DNA of 64,000 bases. Source: Siphonodentalium dalli (Eukaryota; Mollusca; Scaphopoda; Gadilida; Siphonodentaliidae). Location of the stretch: positions 11,127,710 to 11,191,709 of the forward strand of contig CP136062.1 in NCBI GenBank assembly GCA_032622095.1, in the 5' to 3' direction. The notes beneath the pieces are model-generated. The model saw only the letters and a program-made list of their open reading frames with translations, had not been told where the DNA came from and searched no databases. Positions 12,669 to 24,200 of the stretch are shown here, piece after piece. The position numbers were made by a program, and so were the translations under genes. Position 1 is the first letter of the stretch. Each line of letters starts with the position of its first letter.

Positions 12669-15084
12669 ATTTGGTCTATAAATACCGCAGTGTGGCACAT
12701 TTAAGATAGACCAAAACAATAAACACCTTTCAACCCAAAGATAGTTACATTTTAATTGAAAAAATAGTCCAAACATGAAAAGTAAATTTTTGCCGATATT
12801 TAAGTCAAGTTTTTGAGAGAAAAGTCCAATATTTTTGGTGATGTCAGTGGTGACAATAGTAACAATTAACCATGGTACATCAGACATGTTAGTATTCAAT
12901 GTATAGAAGGTAGAATAGCCAATTTTGTACACCATCTACAACTTGTAATCGATTGCAGGACATGCTGGGGCAATATTTACCATTTTCCATATTTTGGCGG
13001 CCATTTTGAGCCAAAGTAAGAATTGTGGGTCCATTGAGTTGGAATATGCATAGGTAATCATGTGCATCACTTACATTACAAAGTTATGTTCATTTCTTGT
13101 TAAAATATGACTAGAATCCCAATTGTGATGTTTTTGTGTGAAATTTTATACCGCATTCTGTAAATTCGTATTTTTGAGGGAACGGAAGGGGTTAGAACCC
13201 CAAAAAGTGCATATTGAATTGCCCCAATGATCAGTTAATATACAAAATACAAAATAAAGTCACACTACTCAACCAGTTCCAAACAGCATGAATCGATCTA
13301 GAAGATATTTGTAAAAAAAAGTTATATTTTAAACTTCCGGCGGCCATTTTGGTGGCCATCTTGGATGGTGAGTTTCAATTTTGCCCCAAAAAAGTTACAT
13401 TATGTCTTACCTTCACGAAAATATATACATTTGTATACATTTTACAAGATTTTTACCGCTATAATTTGCTTAAAACTGACTTAGAGTCTGGTCTGAAAAA
13501 CAGCGGCCATGATGGACGCCATTTTGTCTGAAGTCTATATGGCCACTTTTTGTCTTGTTAACATTGCTTAAAAGTTGAAGGACATAATAAGGAACAAAAT
13601 GAGTGGGGAGAAGTTAAGTCCCAAGGGGTGCAAGGGTACCAATATTAGCTCTCTGAATACTAGTAGTACTATGACTTCGCCGGAAAATTCTTCTATTTTC
13701 GGTCGTCGGGTAGGTCAATAAAAACATGTTTTTCGCCAATTAAGCTACAAATTCACCACTGCTATCATGGATTTTCGTAATCTACATATATTTTACTACA
13801 AAAATAGACTGGATAGCACTTGTCCGTCAAAATGAGCAACATTTGTTATTTCTTGGGGTCGATCTCCTGGACTAATAGGAGATCCTGTATATGCTAATTA
13901 TTAAACGAAAACACGCAGACTTCACGAATTCAGCCATGCATTTTAGTAAACGGGCAGATGTTCGTAAATACACACGTAGACAGGCCGTGGATATCATAGG
14001 CATACAGTGTGTTCTCTGAGCGATTTATAGAAATAAGATATTGACACAAAACTAAATGAGGAATATCTCTGCAACATTATTTACATTTTGTTGCATATAT
14101 ACCTTTAGCCATCAACCTATATATTGGAAAACAGTTGCTAGCACATATTATAACTTACGGGGCGCTTAGTGACCTCGCCTAATATTGATCTCGCTGAGCC
14201 TCATACGACACCATATTCGACTATAAAGCGTCCCGTTACGTATTTATTATGTCAGTGGACAAAATCCAACAAATTCATTTAATTAATCGTCGCTGTAATT
14301 TATTTTAATTTGGTATGTTAAATGTATCGTCTATGGCAATTAACTTATGTAACGTCACAGTGACGCGCCATGGGCGTTGAACGCCAACGCATTGAGTCAA
14401 TGGCTAATCGCCAGAAGTGGGACAACTTGTTGAGTTTGATAGTTAATTTATGAGTCTTTATATATATATAATTCCTCAAACATATCGCATGCAGGTTTTG
14501 GTACTTGTACTATGTCTTTAAATTCGCAGAAAATGATTTCCGACAGATATCCCCTTTCTTGTCGCCAAAATACACAAAAAATATCCCCGAGGCGACAGAG
14601 TTTCTGAAAAACAAGATGGTGGATAAGCACCCAATATTTATTTCATATGGGTCACTGACCTAATATGGGTTCATATACCGTCACTATTTATCGACGCTGA
14701 TGGCTAATCGCAAGAGCTGACATAATAAGACAATTTAGTGTGCGAAATGTCGTTTGTGCACAGGTACCGCAGTCTATAGATATGCGATCATATTGGAAAA
14801 TCTGAAGAAATCGTAGCATAAATCGGAAATAAGGCAAATCCTCGAGTACAGGCTAACACACTGTGTATACATGTACTCTGATGTGATGTAATGAGAATGG
14901 CTAATGGTATAATTTATGTCTGTCAAAACAAAACAAAACAAAAAGGCAGCCTCACAACACATGTAGCTTCCGCGGCTATATCAGGTGTTTTGTGGCCAAT
15001 AACATTTATTTTCTACAGCAAAGTTTGAAGTTTGCAGTTTTACGTTATAAACATCCGTATTATTTCTATTTTTCAGAATGAGCT
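12669..15084. other. No gene recognised
   Basis: Contains repeated 'cggccattttg' phrases near 12990, 13340 and 13505 on a weakly repetitive background, and the right partner (13816-13870) of an inverted pair with 10057-10100. I find no supportable coding region. Confidence 0.55.
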
Positions 15085-16041
15085 GTGCGTTCTTCACGTG
15101 CAACGTCACTTGAACTCGGGATCCGTTATGGGTTTCAATCGCAGACTGAGAATACACAGAGCCAACGGCTAGGCTCCCTCTCCACGACCCAACCATCAAG
15201 GCCGATAACTCTTGAAAACTTAATTCCAGTCTGGATTGCGGCTTTCTGTGAATATAGTGACATCCACCAATTGATATCGATGATCGAGATAAACAGAATA
15301 TTGGGCGCAGAAAAGTTCGTCTTCTACAATATTAGTATTGACACGAGAGTAAACCACGCACTACACACGTACATTTCAGAAGGTATTGGTGACGTGTATC
15401 GATGGGATACACGGGGTCTTCTCTTCAGGAAATATGGTAATGCCAAATCAGCCCCGGAGGAGCACAAGGAAATAATGAGTTACATTACGTTGGCCCGAAC
15501 AGCGCGCCCAACGACTGTTTGTATAGATATAGGCGTGAAGTGAATTCCTTATCTTAGTAGACATGGATGAGCACATCGTCCCAAAGAATAGCAAGCATTG
15601 GGCTGGAGTTAGACAACAAATTGTCACACACGTCTAGTTATCGTTACCCTAACTAATTTTTCAAGCTATTTCCGGATACGACAAACAGTTCAAGAGTTGT
15701 GAATTATCGAATATTATCTTTGCAGAAAATGTTGTCCGTGACAAATGTATAGAGAAAACTATATATTCCCGCACAAAATTCGACGAAAGAGTATTATAAG
15801 ACCACATTACGTAGATCTGATGGGGATACACCAAATATTTCGGTTCAGGAAAAATACGAGTGTAGAGCATTTTGTTAACTCTACATATGCTCTAGTCCAT
15901 CACTACCGTATGGGCTGGTGGGGTAAACAATATCCCCGTACACTGGACTCGGCACTAGAGCCACACGAAGGACAAATCATAAAAAGTGTCAGTGGCAAAT
16001 GGAACATGTTATGTGATAAAAACAAAACGTATTGTCTGTAA
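15085..16041 (+). pseudogene. GT92-family glycosyltransferase pseudogene
   Basis: Glycosyltransferase family 92 (DUF23) enzymes are type II membrane proteins that transfer sugars in the secretory pathway. The recognisable core is spread over three frames. One frame gives the Rossmann-like segment with INRILGAEKFVFYN (about 15288-15340). A second gives NDCLYRYR (about 15510-15535). A third, starting at 15542, gives FLILVDMDEHIVP, matching the family's metal-binding D-x-D motif (usually DxDEFIVP). After stops at about 15639 and 15654, that third frame reads on to about 15790. The first frame then returns with IIRPHYVDLMGIH and the conserved C-terminal LVHHYR (about 15790-15905). At least three frameshifts and two stops show it is not functional. 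No introns are visible across ~950 bp, and no signal anchor is recognisable upstream. Confidence 0.85.
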
Positions 16042-16990
16042 ACTGTTTCATATCCATTATGTATTGTCTATAAACTGTTTCATAACAATCATGTATTATA
16101 ATAATTGTTTATTCTTACGCCATGACAGTTGTGTACATGGGTTTAAAGAATTACATGGAAGAAAAACACAAATTATCAACAAGAGCACATTATGGACACG
16201 AAATTCACTGGAAACGTATTCAAATGCATTTATGAGCGATGTGACAAATCGATATATATATATAAATATTCAATATCATTAGAATTTCAACGTTCGGTCT
16301 GTGGTCATTGGTCATTGAACACTGAGGAGAACAACGGCTGGTTTTTGGGTGAATACACCGATAAACATGCAAAGCCTCCGTATTGTATTCACATGTTGTA
16401 AAAGATGGTTCCGGGCCGATTTTTATGAAAGCTATTTTATTAAAGACATATTATGTACTTGCTCGGGTGCGTGAAACTAATAAGTTAGTATTCAAACGCT
16501 ATGCCCACTGGAGGAATGTAACATTCTACTAACATCGCCGAAAATCTGAAGCAAATCTTCGTACCACTCCATAGAAAACATCATCTGAACTACGCTCAAT
16601 TGTAAATATTTACTTCTCGATTCGGGACGCAACTATCGGCTATAAAGTGACGAAAACAATTTCGCCATCGAGAGTCACTGCATTTAATTAATATATAAGA
16701 ATGAGGGTGTGTGTTGACAATTTTGATAAAATATTTGTAAAAATTACTACATTTAACAAGATTATTTTCCAATTCTAATTGATCACCTTACCGGAGTGTT
16801 TCACATCACTTTAAGTAACGCGTTTGGAACCACCCAGTCCTTACAATGTTATACGTTACCACGGGAAATCTGTTTAAACAGTAAGGCCCTGATCTTATCT
16901 TTCTCGTCTGTGATCAGCTCTCCGTCTGCTGTTATATGTCAGATGATGATCTTTAAATTATCTTCTTCCGAAAAAGAAAAAAAACGCTCT
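16042..16990. other. No gene recognised
   Basis: AT-rich sequence with only short shadow frames. The right end, AACGCTCTTTAA at 16983-16994, is one base off the recurrent ATAAAGAGCGTT word (minus strand) and includes the TTAA in which the adjacent element is inserted. Confidence 0.5.
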
Positions 16991-16994
16991 TTAA

Positions 16995-17469
16995 CCCTTT
17001 CAGTGTCAGGTCCGATTTTTGTATCAACCCATATACCCTGTGCCAATGCATTCTCTTAAATATGCGAGTCGACCATAGGTCGCCTCGCATATATAAGAGA
17101 ATGCATTGGCCTAACAATTTTTCATCATTTGTTATTATTTTTTACAATTTTTACCATTTTAATAATTTTTTATTATATTCTTTAACAGACTTATTTTGTA
17201 GGTGCCAGGGAATCTTACATTTTTCATGGGCATCAAAATTATTACTATGAATACTTGGTGATAGGTTTGAGTTATAACATGCCCCTAAGGTTTTCTACAG
17301 TTTGTTTTTAAATTGGCTATAGCATGCTTAAGCATACCCAAAAAAAATTCAACCCAAAAAAAAATTCACAAAAATCAAAAGTTATTATTTTAATTTTTTT
17401 TAATTTTTAGGGCCGATTTTACAGACCGTAAATTAGGGCCGATCAGATCGTCCCCTGGCACTGAAAGGG
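16995..17469. mobile_element. Non-autonomous piggyBac-type MITE
   Basis: The element is flanked on both sides by TTAA (16991-16994 and 17470-17473), the target duplicated by piggyBac transposases. Its ends are terminal inverted repeats: CCCTTTCAGTGTCAGG on the left and CCTGGCACTGAAAGGG on the right (one mismatch). At 475 bp and without transposase coding it is non-autonomous. A 33-bp-arm hairpin lies at 17042-17110. Confidence 0.88.
17042..17110. repeat. Internal hairpin of the piggyBac MITE
   Basis: Left arm 17042-17074 ('gccaatgcattctctta...') and right arm 17078-17110 ('...taagagaatgcattggc') pair at 31 of 33 positions around a 3-base loop. Confidence 0.92.
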
Positions 17470-17496
17470 TTAAAACACTTTTAAAAAATGTTAACA

Positions 17497-17846
17497 CTGT
17501 TAGCGCGGTGTCCGCACACGGAGATCGGAATTCAAGCTACACAGATCAGATTATGTTAGCGCTACCAGGGTCTCACATTTAAACAGGTTTACGCTGGTAG
17601 CACTTGGCAAGTTACCTAGCTTCGGAGTGTTGTGTCTTTGGAAATCAGTGTGTTCTTTTGGAAGTTTCACCGGAATTGTCGCGACTCCGATTATCCTACG
17701 CCGGAGATACCCGGTGCAGCCAGGCACTATACTCCGGAGCTACCAGGCGCAGCGAGCCGATTCCGCCTTCCGGGAACCTCCCACGATGTCACGTGACCGA
17801 AAGTTGAGAACCAGTCAAGCTCTAAATAAAGAACCAAGAAGTCAAC
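17497..17846 (+). other. GC-richer block, possibly a solo LTR remnant
   Basis: Starts TGTTAGCGCGGTG and ends near AATAAAGAACC...GTCA, a TG...CA frame with a polyadenylation-like AATAAA close to its end, as in many LTRs. No matching 5-bp target duplication and no second copy is present in the window, so the call is weak. Overlapping short open frames show no recognisable domain. Confidence 0.2.
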
Positions 17847-17849
17847 TTA

Positions 17850-18840
17850 AATAATATTCTTCATAAATTGCTGTATTTCTGCTATTGATAAAAGGTATGT
17901 TTAATGCTGAATAACATATTTCATATTGAATCCAATGCCAAAGATTCAATTAACAAATTATATGTAAGATGATCTTGTTGCAAATATTTGTATTATATGT
18001 AATCTCCGTTAATATGGAGTAATATATATATATATATATCTCTCTCTTTATGGGACGATAATTGATAAAACAATAATCGAGTATCAGGTCATGTCATCCT
18101 GGATTTAGCTATTGTGAAATTTTACACCTGTTTAAAATTTAGTAACTATTCGGCGACATTACTGCTTTTGCATTTTCCTCTGCCAAGCGGAGAAAATATC
18201 ATTTATTACCTTTATTTTCCTTCATGTACCGTTCACAACGTTGCGGCCAATCAAATGTTTAAATTTTCGCTCACCAATCTACTTTTATTTCTCGAGGTAT
18301 ATTCAATAGGTTGGCAAGTCATTCTGTATTGATTAAATGGACGGACGGCCTTCGTTATAGGTTATAATTTAGATAGAACAGTTGTCAATATATGATAATT
18401 TCCTCATGAATATAATATTATAGCATAATGATAATACTAATGCGATATTATTCACAGAACACGCTTTGTTTCAGGGAAAATGAAAGTCGAGTGTTGTTTA
18501 GTTTCGCACAAAAAACGCGGTGAATTGTTTATAAGCAGAGTCATGATATTGCGTAATTTCATTCTTTAGATTCGCGCGCATTATACGTCGGTTGTAAAAC
18601 CACTAATTTGGTGCGTCTACAACTTACAACTCACATTACTATCATATAATATAGTAAATTCCTTATTTGGTATGTATTACCATATATGGGTTAGGAGAAA
18701 ATACCAAAGAGACATTCACAAACACAGATGCTTGTCAACAGCTTTTGCCGTCGTCCCGACAATTAGCTTGAGATTTCTGACATTGCATCATTTCAAGTGA
18801 CAGGTTGTTGTGCTATGAACCTTGACCCACAAAATTTATC
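17850..18840. other. No gene recognised
   Basis: AT-rich sequence containing a short TA microsatellite near 18019-18039. It leads into the putative coiled-coil exon starting at 18841. Confidence 0.5.
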
Positions 18841-19147
18841 ATGAATACCACAGGTGGTTCTAAAATAGACTATGCTAAGCTGAATAGCACTGGTACGCTA
18901 ACCTCAGATGATGCAGAACAATTTCGAGACAGTAGATCGTTTTTTTCTTCAAAATTGCTTGAAGATACTGACATTCATGTGCGTGGCGAAAAGAATATCT
19001 CTGAATTTGATGAATTGCAAAGCGAATACGAAAGACTCTGTTTACAGAAAAAGCAAATGCAGAATGACGTTCAAGGAACTCAATGAGAACATTAAGATGG
19101 AGAAGCAGGAAGTAGCGAGATTAGTCGACGTTCAAGTCACAAAAGGT
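18841..19147 (+). pseudogene. Possible coiled-coil-encoding exon with a one-base frameshift
   Basis: From the ATG at 18841 an 81-codon frame encodes a Ser/Thr/Asp-rich start followed by a heptad-like stretch (EFDELQSEYERLCLQKKQMQ). If one base near 19072-19076 is ignored, the coiled coil continues in the next frame (ELNENIKMEKQEVARL) to about 19147. There 'aaaggtatga' looks like a 5' splice donor. Smooth continuation of the heptads across the shift suggests a formerly single frame broken by one inserted base, or a sequencing error. I do not recognise the protein. Confidence 0.35.
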
Positions 19148-19881
19148 ATGAACTCAAACCCTAACAAACAATGAGAATTTTTTTAAACAAATTAATCTGA
19201 CAGAGAGCCCTAAAATTCTGGTGAAAGTGTCCAAGAGTTGTTAGCACGTCAAACTCAGAGTCGTACACGTTGCGGTTTGGAATCGAAAGCAGATCCCACA
19301 AACCTGTCCACAGGCCTTTTTTACATCTTGAATATGTATAAAATGAAATTAATTCATCAACCGTATTTTCAACCAACTGCAGGGGAATAGGAAATAATTT
19401 CTTCAATAAATGACCAAGTCAAGAAGGCCGGTAGATTGTCATTACCTAAGAAATTAGCATATTATTACAAAGTGCCAATTTTTTACGCCGCATGGATATG
19501 CCGAATTGAATCTGGTCAAAACAAGTGGTCAGATTCAACTATGGAATTTTAGACACCTCTTCTAGTCGGTAATGAAACTAATGTTAAACAAAAATGGAAG
19601 AGGTCGTTCAATTGCATATCCCAAATATCAAACGTAAGGCCTTCATCATAATTTTCATGGTATTGTCCTGATTTCCAGAAACAGAAGTGTCCTCAGTCCA
19701 ATGCACACACCAAGGTTCTCATTGCGACACAACAACAGGTTGGACATTTCGGAGCAGCATGTTATAAGAAAGACCGATCTCAGTTGACACACTCATAGTC
19801 TTAATCGACCTGCCCCCTTTCAATCAACACTGACTAGAACAAATTATCTCACCAAAATAGATCAAATTAAAAAAAAAACAG
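19148..19881. other. No gene recognised
   Basis: Short frames only. A possible Cys/His-containing peptide (CPQSNAH...GHFGAACYKK, near 19690-19770) faintly resembles retroelement zinc knuckles but is too degenerate to call. Confidence 0.4.
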
Positions 19882-20454
19882 TTGAAGACTTTCTTTGCTG
19901 GTGTTATGGTGGGATCATATATATCAAAGAGGACAAACCTCAGATCGCAAATCGCAATGCAAGGTTTAAGGCACACTAAGACTCGTCACAGCGGGCATCA
20001 TGGGATGGTCGTTAAGCAACTGCAAACCCCATTGACTCTAACCTTACTTGTGCTCATCGCCAGCATCACTCAAATGAGTCAAATATCAACTGTTCTCCGT
20101 TGTATGAATTGTCTATCAACGCATCAGAAAAGTGACAATGGGATGAGAGATTTTGAAACATTTCTTAATGTTTATAAACAGATTACATGTGCGGAATGTA
20201 TAACGCTGTTGGGCTGCGTATTCGTGTACAGTCCAAAATTAATGTTTCCTTTAACCATTGTTAACTCACTAAAACACAAATCTGGTGGTAATGGCGGATT
20301 GACAAATGAACACATAATCGATGCTACAGTTGGAGCGTTGCCGTACTTAGCTGGTCTATTTACATGTTTTCTGAAACAAAACTATATATGTGCTTGTTCC
20401 GGCGAATCAAGGATTGATGGTAAATCTGCACAAAGAAGGGGACATCAATGTTAA
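19882..20454 (+). CDS. Unrecognised 190-codon open frame
   Basis: This is one of the longer open frames outside the LINE. The translation starts MKTFFAGVMVGSYISK and has two hydrophobic stretches (about residues 50-63 and 105-125) and scattered cysteines (RCMNCL, TCAECI, ICACSG). I see no known family and no upstream signal that fixes the start. It may be a decayed exon or chance in a Cys/Leu-rich stretch; the flanks are non-coding. Confidence 0.2.
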   Translation: MKTFFAGVMVGSYISKRTNLRSQIAMQGLRHTKTRHSGHHGMVVKQLQTPLTLTLLVLIASITQMSQISTVLRCMNCLSTHQKSDNGMRDFETFLNVYKQITCAECITLLGCVFVYSPKLMFPLTIVNSLKHKSGGNGGLTNEHIIDATVGALPYLAGLFTCFLKQNYICACSGESRIDGKSAQRRGHQC

Positions 20455-21150
20455 GAGTTAGACAATTACAGAGGGATAACTCTATTGCACGCTGTCTACA
20501 AACTTTTTGTAATGTTGATATTGGAGTGAATTAAAGCCACATGGCTGTTTGCGCTCCAAAATACGAATAATATTATTTGCTTTTGAATTTTCCCCGGTGT
20601 CAAAATCTTAACTACCTTTCTACGAGCATTCTGTAACCCAAAAAGACTCATTGAAGTAATGAAACATGCAACTATGAACAATGTGTTTGCCCCCAACCCC
20701 TCACAAAAATTTGTACGACATGATACATGAAAAGAGCGTTCCGTGTTATTATATTCCTGATATGGTAGCAATAAAGAGCGTTTGTATGACTTCGGGCGAA
20801 AAATTTAAAACGTCTGGAAAATGGTTGTGACTTTGGCAATTGTTTTTCAAAGTATATGCATGAAGCCGGCATACCAATACATGTATTTCGTGTATCTATC
20901 GACCTATCGTATCCGTCCCTGCAAATTTAATTACGTAGACAAAATTTGGAGGTTCGAATGAGCCGTTATATTGTCCAGAAAATCTAAATGTCAGTGGGTT
21001 TCAAGCTTTACTCGGATAAGGACATTAAGGAGGCGACGAGTCCTCTGGTAGATACATTTAATAAATGTGAATAAACTAAACGGCACGGCAGTATCGTGAT
21101 TGGACCAAACTTGTTGACTGAGAAACTATCTGGAATAAAGAAATAGGGGA
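20455..21150. other. No gene recognised
   Basis: Contains one exact copy of ATAAAGAGCGTT (20771-20782). Otherwise I see only shadow frames. Confidence 0.5.
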
Positions 21151-21290
21151 TCTACGAGTCCCCAGTTTATAGCGGAATTTACAATACGAGTCCAGTAAAA
21201 TAGGTCTGGATCGAGCATTTGGTGATGTCCAGACCTAATTTACTGGACAAGTTTTGTAAATCTTTCTATAAACTGGGGACGAGTTGTAGA
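21151..21290. mobile_element. Foldback (MITE-like) hairpin
   Basis: Left arm 21151-21212 ('tctacgagtccccagtttat' ... 'ccagtaaaataggtctgga') is the reverse complement, with a few mismatches, of 21224-21290 ('tccagacctaatttactgg' ... 'ataaactggggacgagttgt'). The loop is about 11 bp. No flanking duplication was identified. Confidence 0.9.
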
Positions 21291-24200
21291 TTGTATTTAT
21301 TACATGACCCAGAACCTCGATAAACATACTTAAATCAGCAATTGTGATGTGAAATTAACAACGGCTTCTATAATACCTGCGATGATGTTTCGTATGACTA
21401 TTAGTTCAGAAAGTTTTATTCGAACTATTGAGTTCTAAAGGTTTGATGTGCTTGAATTACCGAGAGGACATGGCTGACGGCACAAATCTAATTCTTAAGT
21501 TCCGCAATTACAGCATAAAGGGGACAGGGGCCCACCAAAACCCCAAAATGAATCACATTTAAACGAAATTCGAGTACGAGCAGTGAATCTGCTGTAATCA
21601 TACCTGGGTACTACACGACTACATTACTTAAAGGGGTACTGTACGCCATTTTCAATAAATTTCCGGTGATAACAACGATCTATTATCGATAATATATAGA
21701 AACATAAGTAATTTGAGTCGAAGATGTATTCTGTAAACACTCAGGTTAATAGGCTATCTTAAAATTTAATAATTTAAAAGTTGATCAAATTATGTGGAAC
21801 TCGTAATCAGGTAATAGAAGAATCCCAAAACCAGCTTCAATCTGGCACACTACTCTGTAGCTGCCAAACCCAGTACGTGATGAATTGATCTTCCTCGATC
21901 TCAGGGTGCTCAGCTGTTATTGGAATATGTCTAAATGTAACTGGCATCAGTGTAGTCCATATGTCTGTGTCCACATTGACTCATGGGACGTGTATATACT
22001 AAATAAAAAAAGTTAGTCAATATGACTAACTTGGGTTAGTCAAATGTTTGCCACAGGATGACTAACTTGACTTAGTCATAATGATTAAGGCTGAAAATTT
22101 GTCAATGACTAGGGTGATGTTAGTCATAATGACTGAGACATGGTTAGTCAAAGCGAATAACTAGGCAATTAGACAACAATTGTTATAGTCAAAATGACCA
22201 GGATTGAGAAATAATTATTAACTTTTATGGGAATGTGAACATGTAATTTGGTGGAAATTATTTCAATACTCAACCAAATGAAATTTATCCAGAATCAGAG
22301 ACCGAATTGAAAACAGGACAAACTTTCAATCCTTTCTTTAAAACACACATTACAATATTGGTTTGTTGAGATGTATGACAATAGTTTGTGGTATAGGTAT
22401 GTTTGACTATTTCATTTTTTCCGAGATGGCTGTGGTGTCATGTATTATAGACAAACGAGTGATATCTCAATAAGACATAACAACTTGAATATAACAGTGT
22501 TTTACTGACAAACTTGCATAAATTTTAGCGATTATCAATTAACATCAATCATATAACACCATATGATTAAGGATTTGCTGTTTTGATAAATTGTAGAGGG
22601 AAACTAAACTTTTTTGAATAACACCGAGAAAGAAACTAGGAGCATTTTAATTTCTGATGAATTTTCAATGAGTGACATCAACTTTTCTGAATGATCATAT
22701 ATATGTTTTGTGTTCGGGATACATTAAACGGATGTTAGTCTCGTGCATTTGGATCTGACAACCACATTCCTAGTGCTTAACAACAATAAATGTTAACAAT
22801 TTTGGGACCATAACATGCTAAGTGATAAACGTTTTACTTGCTCAGAAGAATTCGGTGAGAGATAACCACAGCCAGTTCAACTACACCCAAGCCTGTGACC
22901 TTTTAACATTCTTAACAGGGATATTTAAGAATATGATTCTATATTGAAGATTATGGGGATTTACCATCGACTTGACATTTATCAAATATTGACTTCTCGA
23001 TGTGATGCTACACGCACCTATCCAATTTATTAACATGGGCCTAGCAACATTCTCAACAACATTTTTCGTGACATCAAACTAATATTTTGTTAGCTACTGT
23101 CTGTCACTCTAGGACATAAGTATATTTATATACAAGTTAGTTTATTTAAGCCACTGACGTCATGGCACATGAGGCCATAGTTGTCGAAAATATTCATAGT
23201 TGTTCCAATCACCGTAAACAGAAAAACATTAAAACGCATACAGATTCGTTCATATATACCATGACCATCGCGCAAACAGCATGCTATCATAAAGACCTAC
23301 TATATTTTACATAATCAAGAGCCTGATTGTGTTACAGAAGACAGCACAATGCTACTGGCTAATCACACACAAATGGCATAAACGCTCTTTATTAGATCCA
23401 TATCAGGTATTCACCAACAAAGAACGCTCTTTATGTTTACCATCATAATTTATAAACAAACACCAGAAAAGTAACTTTTTAAGCTTTTGTTTACACAACA
23501 CTGGTCAAACATATGACAATAACATACTGTTTATGCTATATTTCTTATTTGTATACGGACAAAGTCTGTCTACATTTTGATGTTCTTTCAGTTTGTGTCG
23601 GTTTTTGACGGTGGAAATATTTTCACAGCATACCCACCGCCAAGGCCAATCATACCTTTAACTGTACATCCCTGGCGACAATTCCCGTTACTTGTCTCTC
23701 CAGAGATTTTGAGACACTTTAGAATGAATCCACATACTCCCGTCTAACCTGGCAATTAAATTAAACTTGTGGCATGTACACACCCTTTAACAACCTGATA
23801 CAAAGCACTGAAGTATAGCTGAGCTATATTGCTTATAAAACCACAAATGACATCTTGGGCAATTGTCGATGACCCACCGGTCTCCATTTCAATTGTCCCA
23901 TTGTTGACACAACAAACCTGCCAGTTGTTGATGGGAGCCATTGACAAAACTATTGCTCTATCAATTCAGTGAGCAATGGATCAGCCGGACTATGGGGATT
24001 CCTATTATGATCCAATTCTATAGCACTGACCTTTATTATAAAAAAGTATGGCCAACACCCATCCTCAAGAAAGAAAATTTCACGATCCTGCCCACGGCAA
24101 CATCTCGAGTATATAACACCCCAAGGTAATAGGCGTGATATTAAATATCTTGGGCACAATTGAACAATATTTAATTACATCATGAATCAACAACATTGTA

